64,000 bases of DNA, from contig NZ_FULE01000044.1 of NCBI RefSeq assembly GCF_900163965.1, forward strand, positions 1-64,000, given 5' to 3'. The notes beneath the pieces are model-generated. The model was not told the DNA's origin, did not search any database, and saw only the letters and a list, made by a program, of their open reading frames with translations. The stretch is from Vibrio ruber DSM 16370. GTDB lineage: Bacteria > Pseudomonadota > Gammaproteobacteria > Enterobacterales > Vibrionaceae. This document shows positions 44,884 through 52,783 of the stretch, in pieces (positions within the stretch are counted from its first letter, which is position 1; the number at the start of each line of letters is the position of its first letter). The position numbers were made by a program, and so were the translations under genes.

Positions 44884-45447
44884 TTATGTCGATGGGGTTG
44901 TATTGGATGGACTTATGCTGGGTGAGAAAGTGGCGTAAATCGCATGACTCAGAATTCGATCCCCGACTTTTTCCTGATGGCTGATAATCCCTTCCAGTGT
45001 CATGCCTAACCGTTCACAGACGGCTCTGCTTGGCAAGTTGTCTTCAGCGACCGCAATTTGAACTTTTTCGACGTTGAGTGTTTCAAATGCGTAAGCAATT
45101 AAAAATCGGCAGACACGGGTAATAATGCCGTTACCCTGATATTGCTGGCCGAGCCAATAACCGATTTCGGCTTTTTTAAGCTCATGATCAATACTATTAA
45201 AGCCAATATTACCCACCAGTTCACCGCGATATTCAATCGCGCAATCCAGACCATCGCCATCAATATATTTATACCGTGAACCTTGAATAAAGGTTTTGAA
45301 ATCATCGGTGGTATGACAAACTCTGGGCCAGTTTAACCACTGTGAGAGGTATTGTTTATTTTCTTGTACGAGCTCAGCATATCGCGGCGCAAATGATTCA
45401 TGCAGCTGGTATAAAATAATATCCTGATCGATCGTCCATTTCAGCAT
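44884..45447 (-). CDS. GNAT acetyltransferase, RimL/RimJ type
   Basis: 187 residues. It has the RimL-like start LYQLHESFAPRYAELVQENKQYLSQWLNWP and the acetyl-CoA loop IGYWLGQQYQGNGIITRVCRFLIAYAF, followed by VAEDNLPSRAVCERLGMTLEG. It probably acetylates an N-terminal amine of a ribosomal or other protein. The C-terminal tail is Ser/Thr/Pro-rich. It is isolated and convergent with the LysR gene. Confidence 0.88.
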   Translation of the reverse strand: MLKWTIDQDIILYQLHESFAPRYAELVQENKQYLSQWLNWPRVCHTTDDFKTFIQGSRYKYIDGDGLDCAIEYRGELVGNIGFNSIDHELKKAEIGYWLGQQYQGNGIITRVCRFLIAYAFETLNVEKVQIAVAEDNLPSRAVCERLGMTLEGIISHQEKVGDRILSHAIYATFSPSISPSNTTPST

Positions 45448-45731
45448 AAGGGGATTTACTTTCCTCTGAATTATTACCGGTTATATTGAATTTTGTATTT
45501 GAAAACTATCTGAATATTCATCCGTATACCTTAAAGGAACATCTCATCAAACGACAGATAAAATACCCGGTTATTTTATCAGTGCTAAAACAGTGTGATG
45601 TTCTGTCGTATTTTTCTTCCTGTTCATCGAATTATTTACAGTCAAAAAAATTATCGTGCTATGGTTTGAGATGCTATATGAACACAAAAGCATATATTGT
45701 TTAAACACTGTAATGGAATAATGGAGAAATG

Positions 45732-46784
45732 ATGAAACTAAAAAATACGATATTTATCGCATTGTGTGCTGTCGCGTCTTTCACTTCCGTGAGTGCTTTT
45801 GCAGTCAATAAAGATGCGATTGCAGCACAGTTGGCTTCTCAGTTACATAATTCAGGTAATTTAAATCAGCAAATTCAACAGATCGAGCGATCACACACCC
45901 CGATACGGGTAGACACATTTCTGGCTCCGCATAATATGCTGACAGAACGCTCGGTAGGGGATAATACCGAGATGTGGCTATTTCTGCCGGTAGATCGGGC
46001 GCTGGACGATGATATGTCCGATCTGGTGGTGGCGTATCCGCCATCCGGTGATGAAGCGTCGTGGACTGAAGTGACCGGTTATACGCTCAGCGGTGATAAA
46101 ACCTCGCTGGCGGTCGATCAGGAACCCAATGTCCCGGTACTGGTAGTCGATGACAATGGTTATTACGCCATGAAAGAGGGAATGGAAAAACTCAATGCCC
46201 TCTTACAGAAAAGCGGTTTACAGGAAAAAGCATCAGCAGCCCCTCAGCAAAGTATGCAAGCTCAGGCCGCGACCGGGTTTGATGCGACGAAATTAACCAA
46301 AATCAGCGTCAAAGATACTCATGAACCCTGGGTCAAAGGCCCGGCAGAAATATACAGTCTGGTCACGGGGGTTCTGACCGATAATAAACCGCAAGTGATT
46401 GCCGTTGAAATGCCTTATCTGGATGACAAAGAGGCCACCTATTATCCTAATCAAATCGTGATTAACTGGTCAGCGTATGATTATCGGGTGGTTGATATGT
46501 TGATGTATGAACATGATTCAGGAACCAATTATAAAACCTTGGTTCAGGCATTAGTCAGTGCGATTGGCGCCGCAGGGTCTCTGGCTGGCTGGCCACCCTC
46601 ATCTGCGATTGCTGAAATTACCAACCGTGTGATTGCTGCGATGCCAGATTCTGTGTTTGTTGATGACGATGATTTTGTTGATGCCTGTTATACCCTTGAG
46701 CGCGGTAAATCTTATGCGGATTTCCATTGTTCAGCCGATAATGCAGCTATCAGTATGGAACCCTTTTTCGTTGAACCCAACTAA
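45732..46784 (+). CDS. Secreted hypothetical protein (DUF3103-like)
   Basis: 350 residues. The signal peptide MKLKNTIFIALCAVASFTSVSAFA precedes a mature protein of about 325 residues. It is acidic and has repeated Trp/Tyr-rich beta patterns, DTHEPWVKGPAEIYSLVTGV and AVEMPYLDDKEATYYPNQIVINWSAYDYRVVDMLMYEHDSG. Near the C-terminus is a pair of cysteines (DACYTL, FHCSAD) that could form a disulfide. I think it is DUF3103-like but am not certain. GGAG five bases before ATG 45732 sets the start. It is monocistronic with a clear terminator. Confidence 0.75.
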   Translation: MKLKNTIFIALCAVASFTSVSAFAVNKDAIAAQLASQLHNSGNLNQQIQQIERSHTPIRVDTFLAPHNMLTERSVGDNTEMWLFLPVDRALDDDMSDLVVAYPPSGDEASWTEVTGYTLSGDKTSLAVDQEPNVPVLVVDDNGYYAMKEGMEKLNALLQKSGLQEKASAAPQQSMQAQAATGFDATKLTKISVKDTHEPWVKGPAEIYSLVTGVLTDNKPQVIAVEMPYLDDKEATYYPNQIVINWSAYDYRVVDMLMYEHDSGTNYKTLVQALVSAIGAAGSLAGWPPSSAIAEITNRVIAAMPDSVFVDDDDFVDACYTLERGKSYADFHCSADNAAISMEPFFVEPN

Positions 46785-46806
46785 ATCTTTGAGCGTTCAG
46801 TAAGAG

Positions 46807-46830
46807 TCCGGCAACCGCCGGATTTTTTTT
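46807..46830 (+). terminator. Terminator of the secreted hypothetical gene
   Basis: The stem TCCGGC / GCCGGA with an AACC loop is followed by eight T. Confidence 0.92.
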
Positions 46831-46976
46831 GTTTCCGATGTGTTGCTGATGTTGCTATGCTATTGCGCCTCGTGTCTATTCTGATGCGAATCACTCAAGC
46901 GCAATAATGTACAATTTTTTTGCTTCAGTGTTGGTTATGATAGGGCAAAAAGATAAGGATAAGGAATCAGCAAACT

Positions 46977-47693
46977 ATGACGATGGTGACAGCAGCACAT
47001 CACGCTTCGGATTCGCCGATGAGGTTATTTTTCCGTGGGGCGCTGGCGATGATGCCTTTAAGTATTGCGGTACTACCTTGGGGGCTGTTGGCGGGATCTT
47101 TTGCAGTCGAATCCGGATTAACCGTGATAGAGAGCCAAGCGTTATCTGCGATTTTATTTGCCGGTTCAGCCCAGTTGGTTGCCACTGGGATGCTAAAAGC
47201 CGGTGCCGGATTGTTTTCTCTGCTCCTGACGGTCTTTTTTATTACCTCACGCCATTTTCTCTACAGTGTGTCGATGCGTTCAAAAATCAGCCCAATGCCA
47301 TTGCGCTGGCGGCTCATTCTGGGATTTTTACTGACCGATGAACTGTTCGCTTTACTCAACCATCAGGATGATGCCCGCTTTAACCGCTGGTATGCATTCG
47401 GAGCCGGGTTTAGTTTTTATCTGTTATGGAACATCGCCACGCTGGTGGGGATTGTTGCCGGTCATACGATTCCGCAACTTAATTCGATGGGGCTTGATTT
47501 TGCCATTGCAGCCACTTTTATTGCGATTGTCATTCCGAATGTCAAAACAGTACCAGTGACAGTTGCCGTCCTGACGGGGCTGGTGATGTCGGTTCTGTTG
47601 AATTTATATCAGGTGGACGGCAGTCTGGTGATCGCCAGTCTGTCTGCGATGATCGCCGGTTATATGACTGAAACCTATCTGGAGAGGAAATAG
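46977..47693 (+). CDS. azlC: AzlC-family branched-chain amino acid exporter, large subunit
   Basis: 238 residues. The motif MMPLSIAVLPWGLLAGSFAVESGLTVIESQALSAILFAGSAQLVATGML is the AzlC signature, with about five membrane helices. It acts with the small AzlD subunit encoded one base downstream, exporting branched-chain amino acids or analogues. AAGGA lies 11 bp before the ATG. A longer overlapping frame on the same strand is noise. Confidence 0.92.
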   Translation: MTMVTAAHHASDSPMRLFFRGALAMMPLSIAVLPWGLLAGSFAVESGLTVIESQALSAILFAGSAQLVATGMLKAGAGLFSLLLTVFFITSRHFLYSVSMRSKISPMPLRWRLILGFLLTDELFALLNHQDDARFNRWYAFGAGFSFYLLWNIATLVGIVAGHTIPQLNSMGLDFAIAATFIAIVIPNVKTVPVTVAVLTGLVMSVLLNLYQVDGSLVIASLSAMIAGYMTETYLERK

Positions 47694-47694
47694 T

Positions 47695-48015
47695 ATGGTG
47701 CTCATCCAAATTATAGCTATGGCAGGGGTGGTGTTTCTCAGCCGCTATCTCTTTTTAGAACCTAAATTGCCCTTACGTTTTGGCCCTCATTTACATCGGT
47801 TTTTGAGCTATTCCGGTCCGGCCATCTTAACGGTGATCTGGGCACCGATTGTGTTTATGCCGGAACAGTCGTTATGGATTCACTGGCACAACCCTTATTT
47901 GTGGGGCGCTTTAACGGCAGGAGTGATTTCTTGGAAAACCAAAAATGTTCTGCTCACCACCGTGCTGAGCATGATGGTGTTTTTGATCCTTCATTTGGTG
48001 GTGTTTCCGGCATAA
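47695..48015 (+). CDS. azlD: AzlD-family small subunit of branched-chain amino acid exporter
   Basis: 106 residues with four hydrophobic helices. FLSRYLFLEPKLPLRFGPHLHRFLSYSGPAILTVIWAPI is typical of AzlD. GAGAGG precedes the ATG and the gene follows azlC by 1 bp, so the two form one unit. Confidence 0.9.
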   Translation: MVLIQIIAMAGVVFLSRYLFLEPKLPLRFGPHLHRFLSYSGPAILTVIWAPIVFMPEQSLWIHWHNPYLWGALTAGVISWKTKNVLLTTVLSMMVFLILHLVVFPA

Positions 48016-48023
48016 CGGCAAGG

Positions 48024-48638
48024 TTACTGAGCGACCCATTCAATCTCGATTAAGGTTTTGTCTTCACTCTTCAGCCGGGCAAGGAAAACATCACCCGCCT
48101 GAACAACGCCAACACCTTTGGGGGTTCCGGTCATGACAATATCTCCGTCTTCCAGCGTGGTATAACGTTGTAATTCCTGCAAAATGGTATCGGGCGAATA
48201 CATCATCTGTGTAACCCGGCCATGCTGAATGCGCACGCAATTAATCAGTAACTCCAGATTGAGTGTCTCGACACTGATATCTTTTAAAGCAATAAACTTG
48301 CTGAATACCGCTGAACCGTTGAATGCTTTTGCCCGCTCCCAAGGCAGTCCCTGTTTCTTCAGTTGGGATTGCAGGTTTCTTTTAGTCAGATCCAAGCCGA
48401 GCCCAACCCCGTGAAAGCGGTTATTTTTGACCAGAAAGCAGATTTCGGTTTCATAGTGGAGCGGCTCTTCATGGAAGGCATTCAACTGCGTGGTGATACT
48501 ACTGTTGGGTTTATGAAATACCACCATCTGCTCAGGCACGGCATTGTCCAATTCATGAATATGTTCGATGTAATTTCTGCCGACACAGACAACTTTTGAC
48601 GGTGTGATTTTCCGGTTGCCGAAGCGAATGGTGTTCAT
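48024..48638 (-). CDS. Fumarylacetoacetate hydrolase family protein
   Basis: 204 residues, the short FAH form. VCVGRNYIEHIHELDNAVPEQMVVFHKPNSS, HYETEICFLV (metal-binding Glu) and DIVMTGTPKGVGVVQAGDV are conserved. Members act as acylpyruvases or oxaloacetate decarboxylase/tautomerases. The active-site metal ligands seem to be present. The start at 48638 is preceded by AGGA. It converges with azlD, with 8 bp between stops. Confidence 0.9.
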   Translation of the reverse strand: MNTIRFGNRKITPSKVVCVGRNYIEHIHELDNAVPEQMVVFHKPNSSITTQLNAFHEEPLHYETEICFLVKNNRFHGVGLGLDLTKRNLQSQLKKQGLPWERAKAFNGSAVFSKFIALKDISVETLNLELLINCVRIQHGRVTQMMYSPDTILQELQRYTTLEDGDIVMTGTPKGVGVVQAGDVFLARLKSEDKTLIEIEWVAQ

Positions 48639-48781
48639 GATCCTGTCCTTGATAAAGTCTCTCGTAAAGCTCTGCATCTGACTGTCAGAGATGGTCAGAG
48701 AATAGTCTATCCGATCTGAGGCAGAATGAATATTAATATATATTCAATAGCTTATTTGCTTTCAGACTAAATTGACCGACT

Positions 48782-50227
48782 TCAGAACTGGGCTTGATTG
48801 AGCCAGATATGTGTCACAATACTGGCGATATAGCCTAAGACAATGACGGGCGTCCAGCGCAAATGACTCAAAAATGTATACTGCCCGTGAGACGCGCCCA
48901 TCAACGCAACACCGGCCGCAGAACCGATCGATAACATACTCCCGCCGACACCGGCAGTCAGTGTGATAAGGAGCCAGTTTCCCCCGGACATCACCGGATC
49001 CATCGTCAGTACGGCATACATAATCGGGATGTTATCGATAATCGCAGAGAGGGCGCCCATGAAAATATTCGCCCATTGCGCACCCCAATACGGATAGATG
49101 GTGCCCGAGATCAGGCTGAGGTAACCCAACAGACTTAAGCCACCGACACTCATAACGATGCCATAGAAAAACAGCAGCGTATCCCATTCTGCATGTGAGA
49201 TGCGTTTAAACACGTCAAATGGCACGATTGAACCCAGTCTTTTGAGGGTTTTTTCATCATGATTGGCCTGCGCCAGCGCCTTCTGTTGGGCGAGGAAACG
49301 GGGCAGGGATTTTTGGAGGTAATAGCCGAAAAACTGCAGATAAGCCAATCCCATCATCATGCCGACCACCGGCGGAAACTCAAATAAGGCGTGAAAACTG
49401 ACCGCGGTGACAATCGTCAGTAAGAATAATGCCACGATCCGTCTGGCTCCCCGTTTGGGCGTAATTTGTTCCTGAACAAGGTCAGGACGGCCTTTGGGTA
49501 AAAAACATGACATGATCAGTGCCGGGACTAAGTAGTTGACGACTGATGGTATGAAAAGGTCAAAAAACTGGAGGAAACTGGCCATGCCCGCTTGCCAGAC
49601 CATCAGGGTGGTAATATCCCCGAACGGGCTGAATGCGCCGCCGGCATTGGCGGCAATTACGATATTGATGCAGCACAGGTTGACGAAAAATGGGTTATTC
49701 TCACTGACTTTCATCACCACAGCGCACATCAACAGCGCCGTGGTTAAATTATCTGCAACCGGAGAAATGAAAAAAGCGAGTAATCCCGTCAGCCAGAACA
49801 ACGCTGCATAGCTGAACCCTTTACTGACCATCCATGAACGCAATGTGTCAAACAAGCGGCGTTCTTCCATCGCGTTGATGTACGTCATCGCCACCAGCAG
49901 GAAGAGCAGTAGTTCAGCATATTCCAGCAAATTTTTCTCGAAAGCTGCTTTGGCAACTTCAATTTGATCAATTTGTTGATAAGAGAACCCGATAATGGCC
50001 CAGATAATCCCGGCAGCCAATAGTACCGGTTTCGATTTTTTCAGCTTGATAGCTTCTTCAAAAGTGACCGTAATATAGGCGAGCACGAAGAGAATCACAC
50101 AAGCATACCCCGCCCAAGAATGTGTCATATCAATTGAAAGTGATGGGCTGGAATGGGTCGATGCAACACTGAGAAAGGGAACAAACAGGAGTAAAATCAA
50201 AAAGCGTCCGGCTGATCTTGTCGTCAT
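48782..50227 (-). CDS. nhaD: Na+/H+ antiporter NhaD
   Basis: 481 residues in the ion transporter (ArsB/NhaD) superfamily, about twelve helices. Conserved segments are ISPVADNLTTALLMC, AANAGGAFSPFGDITTLMVW and SAIIDNIPIMYAVLTMDP. The N-terminus has a signal-like first helix (FLILLLFVPFLSVAS). NhaD exchanges Na+ or Li+ for protons, fitting a marine or halophilic lifestyle. AAGGA seven bases before ATG 50227 supports the start. Confidence 0.92.
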   Translation of the reverse strand: MTTRSAGRFLILLLFVPFLSVASTHSSPSLSIDMTHSWAGYACVILFVLAYITVTFEEAIKLKKSKPVLLAAGIIWAIIGFSYQQIDQIEVAKAAFEKNLLEYAELLLFLLVAMTYINAMEERRLFDTLRSWMVSKGFSYAALFWLTGLLAFFISPVADNLTTALLMCAVVMKVSENNPFFVNLCCINIVIAANAGGAFSPFGDITTLMVWQAGMASFLQFFDLFIPSVVNYLVPALIMSCFLPKGRPDLVQEQITPKRGARRIVALFLLTIVTAVSFHALFEFPPVVGMMMGLAYLQFFGYYLQKSLPRFLAQQKALAQANHDEKTLKRLGSIVPFDVFKRISHAEWDTLLFFYGIVMSVGGLSLLGYLSLISGTIYPYWGAQWANIFMGALSAIIDNIPIMYAVLTMDPVMSGGNWLLITLTAGVGGSMLSIGSAAGVALMGASHGQYTFLSHLRWTPVIVLGYIASIVTHIWLNQAQF

Positions 50228-50374
50228 CACGTTATCCTTCTGATGAAAAAGCATATTTAGTGTAGACCGCATTCATCGTGCTGACTGTGAGTCGAATCAA
50301 AATCAACCATATTCACTCTGTTCAATATATCAATCATTGCACCAGTGCTTTAGCTGCCGACAAACTCAAGAACG

Positions 50375-50962
50375 TTACAATACCATCGGCAGAGTTGATG
50401 CAACCAGCAGGAAAGCCATGGTGTAGTTAAACCATAAAAGATGAGCCGGTTTTCTCAGTAAGGTGCTGATCTGCTTTCCGGCAAAAATCCAAGTGGTGCT
50501 GGAGGGAATATTGATGATGATAAAAATCACAGCCGTCCAGAGCAGCCCTTGCACGCTTGCCGAAGGATTATAGAGACTCACCGCGGTCAGTGCCATCGAC
50601 CAGCCTTTCGGGTTGACCCACTGAAACAATGCTGCGGCATAGAATGTCATCGGTTGGTAGTCACCGGTGGCTATCTTTGATTGACTGGTTGCGATTTTGA
50701 TTGCCAAATAAACCAGATAAGCCAGGCACAGCCATTTGAGAATCGGTTGCAGGGCCGGGAAAGCGTGGAAGACGCTGCTAGCCCCGATCCCGACCAGAAA
50801 TAGCATCGCCCCAAAGCCCAGAGTGACGCCCAGCATATGGGGGAGTGTCCGCATAAAACCGACATTTGCCCCGGAAGCCATCAGCATCATATTGTTTGGC
50901 CCGGGCGTGAATGTTGCGGTAAATGCAAAGAGTACAAGTGCGGGGATTTGTTCAAATAGCAT
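50375..50962 (-). CDS. LysE/RhtB-family amino acid exporter
   Basis: 195 residues with about six helices. FAFTATFTPGPNNMMLMASGANVGFMRTLPHMLGVTLGF is the RhtB/LysE signature, and WVNPKGWSMALTAVSLY is also conserved. The substrate is unknown. The start at 50962 (MLFEQIPALVLF) matches the family; the 21 upstream codons are unlikely. A long upstream region follows toward the bgl operon. Confidence 0.9.
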   Translation of the reverse strand: MLFEQIPALVLFAFTATFTPGPNNMMLMASGANVGFMRTLPHMLGVTLGFGAMLFLVGIGASSVFHAFPALQPILKWLCLAYLVYLAIKIATSQSKIATGDYQPMTFYAAALFQWVNPKGWSMALTAVSLYNPSASVQGLLWTAVIFIIINIPSSTTWIFAGKQISTLLRKPAHLLWFNYTMAFLLVASTLPMVL

Positions 50963-51274
50963 GGATTGGTCTCTGATTATTTTTGCCGTGTGAATAACAG
51001 CAATCATAACGAGATAGTGGCGCAATTTTGTGTTTATATTGCATCTTAAATGGAATTTGAAGCAATAAAATTTATATTTTTGCTTTTTTTCATATAAATA
51101 TTGTGTTGTGTAGTTAATAGATAACAGAGTGCATATGATTGAGATTCATAACCGCTGCCGCATTAAAAGCTGTGAGCAAGATAGTGACGTATCTCAAAAA
51201 TTTTAACCTTTGTAGTTTCGATCATAATTCTTTTTGTTACATTACTAACAATATTGATATCGATAGTATTTACC
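50963..51274. other. Promoter region of the beta-glucoside operon
   Basis: About 310 bp, AT-rich, between the LysE-type gene and the RAT leader. It should contain the operon promoter. TGTGAGCAAGATAGTGAC near 51172 only weakly resembles a CRP site. Confidence 0.35.
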
Positions 51275-51304
51275 AGGCGTGTTACTGATACGCAGGCAAG
51301 ACCT
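51275..51304 (+). promoter_or_regulatory. RAT site (ribonucleic antiterminator) of BglG/LicT type
   Basis: The leader contains GTGTTACTGATACGCAGGCA followed by AGACC, matching the BglG/LicT RAT consensus (GGNTTGTTACTG..NNGCAGGCAAAACC). Its 3' side overlaps the 5' arm of the terminator at 51299, so the two structures are mutually exclusive. The operon encodes a matching antiterminator at 54707. Confidence 0.9.
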
Positions 51305-51350
51305 GGATTGGACAGTTTATTTTGAACTGCCCAATCCAGGTCTTTTTTTT
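51299..51350 (+). terminator. Leader terminator controlled by the RAT site
   Basis: The perfect 13-bp stem AGACCTGGATTGG / CCAATCCAGGTCT, extended by CAGTT / AACTG, is followed by eight T. It ends 19 bp before the first permease gene, so expression requires antitermination. Confidence 0.93.
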
Positions 51351-51369
51351 ACTTTAAAAAGGATAAATA

Positions 51370-52755
51370 ATGAATTACGAGAATATAGCAAAGTCCATTT
51401 TAGAGTGTGTGGGTGGAAAAGATAATATATCCAATGCTTTACACTGTTCAACCCGAATCCGATTAGAACTTCATAATGCATCTGATGCAAATTTAGAAAA
51501 AATTAAAGAAATTCATGGTGTTATGGGGGCTGTAAATAGTGGTGGCCAATGTCAGGTGATTATTGGCAATGATGTGAGCTTTGTTTTTAATAAATTAACC
51601 ACCTTGATTGGTCATGGTCATCGTGAAGACATTGAAACTGAAAAAGCAGCGACTGAAAAATTAGATTTGTCTCTGAAAGGATTGTTTGACAAATTTGCCG
51701 CGCTTGTGACGGGTATATTTCAGCCAATTATTCCTGCGATTGCTGCCTCGGGTATGCTAAAAGCATTACTCTTACTCTCTGTTTCTATGGGGCTAACTAC
51801 AAAAACAAGTCAGTTTTATTTGGTGACCAGCTTTATTGCCGATGCGGCCTTTTATTTTCTTCCGTTGCTTTTGGCTTTTTCCTGTGCTCAGAAGTTTAAA
51901 ACTAATCCTTTTGTTTCGGTTGCTTTAGCCGGTGTACTAGTTCATCCGAAACTTATTGCATTAATGGGGTCCGGAACACCGATTGAATATATTGGTATGA
52001 ATATCCCTTCTGTTTCTTATGCCTCTTCTGTATTGCCAATTATATTCACAATTTGGTTGATGTCATATATTGAACCTCTTGCTGATAAAGTATCTCCAGG
52101 TGCGGTGAAAATATTTATGAAGCCTCTATTAGTTTTGGTTATTGTCGCACCTATCGCCTTGATTATATTAGGGCCAATGGGGACTTATATGGGACAAGGC
52201 TTATCCAGTGGTGTTTTTTGGATACAAAGCAAAGTTGGTTGGTTAGCAGTTGCACTGTTATCTATTTTTATGCCATTAATTGTTATGTTTGGTATGCATA
52301 AGGTTTTTTACCCAATTATATTTGCTGCAATGGCATCTCCGGGATATGAGACATTAATTCATAGTGCTATGTTATCCTCAAATATGGCTCAAGGTGCAGG
52401 CGCATTGGCTGTCTGGTATCTTACTAAGGATGTTCAATTAAAACAAAATGCATTGCCTTCAGGGATTTCAGCGCTATTTGGTATCACTGAGCCTGCCTTG
52501 TATGGCGTTCATTTAAAGTTAAAACGCTCGTTGCTTGGTTGTATGGTTGGTGCCGGTTGTGCGGGGATCTATGCCGGTGTCGTCACACTCAAAGCATATG
52601 CTCCCGTTGGCCCCGGATTAGCTTCATTACCAATGTGGATTGGTGAAGGTGATAATTTCTATCATGCACTGATTACGCTTGCCATTTCTGTAATTGTTAC
52701 GCCAATTGCTGTATATTTTATTGGTGTAGATAGCCCTGTGGAAAATAAACAGTAA
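51370..52755 (+). CDS. PTS beta-glucoside permease EIIBC
   Basis: 461 residues. The EIIB domain (about 1-85) has the phospho-acceptor Cys26 in LHCSTRIRLE. The EIIC domain (about 105-455) has GIFQPIIPAIAASGMLKALLLL, AGVLVHPKLIALM and MHKVFYPIIFAAMASPGYETL, plus PSGISALFGITEPALYGVHLKLK near the end. There is no EIIA domain, unlike BglF, so phosphate must come from a separate EIIA such as Crr. It belongs to the glucose/glucoside/sucrose class. It is the first gene of the operon, directly behind the RAT/terminator leader. Confidence 0.93.
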   Translation: MNYENIAKSILECVGGKDNISNALHCSTRIRLELHNASDANLEKIKEIHGVMGAVNSGGQCQVIIGNDVSFVFNKLTTLIGHGHREDIETEKAATEKLDLSLKGLFDKFAALVTGIFQPIIPAIAASGMLKALLLLSVSMGLTTKTSQFYLVTSFIADAAFYFLPLLLAFSCAQKFKTNPFVSVALAGVLVHPKLIALMGSGTPIEYIGMNIPSVSYASSVLPIIFTIWLMSYIEPLADKVSPGAVKIFMKPLLVLVIVAPIALIILGPMGTYMGQGLSSGVFWIQSKVGWLAVALLSIFMPLIVMFGMHKVFYPIIFAAMASPGYETLIHSAMLSSNMAQGAGALAVWYLTKDVQLKQNALPSGISALFGITEPALYGVHLKLKRSLLGCMVGAGCAGIYAGVVTLKAYAPVGPGLASLPMWIGEGDNFYHALITLAISVIVTPIAVYFIGVDSPVENKQ

Positions 52756-52783
52756 ATTTATTAATGATTTGGTAAATTAAAAT

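Noticed and set aside
45486..45704. 72-codon ORF upstream of the DUF3103-like gene
   Set aside because: No ribosome site and no recognisable family; the composition is that of AT-rich non-coding DNA.
46907..47341. 144-codon plus-strand ORF overlapping azlC
   Set aside because: It lies in another frame of azlC, which is an intact, recognisable gene.
51165..51185. CRP site upstream of the beta-glucoside operon
   Set aside because: Only the TGTGA half is present; the second half site does not fit.
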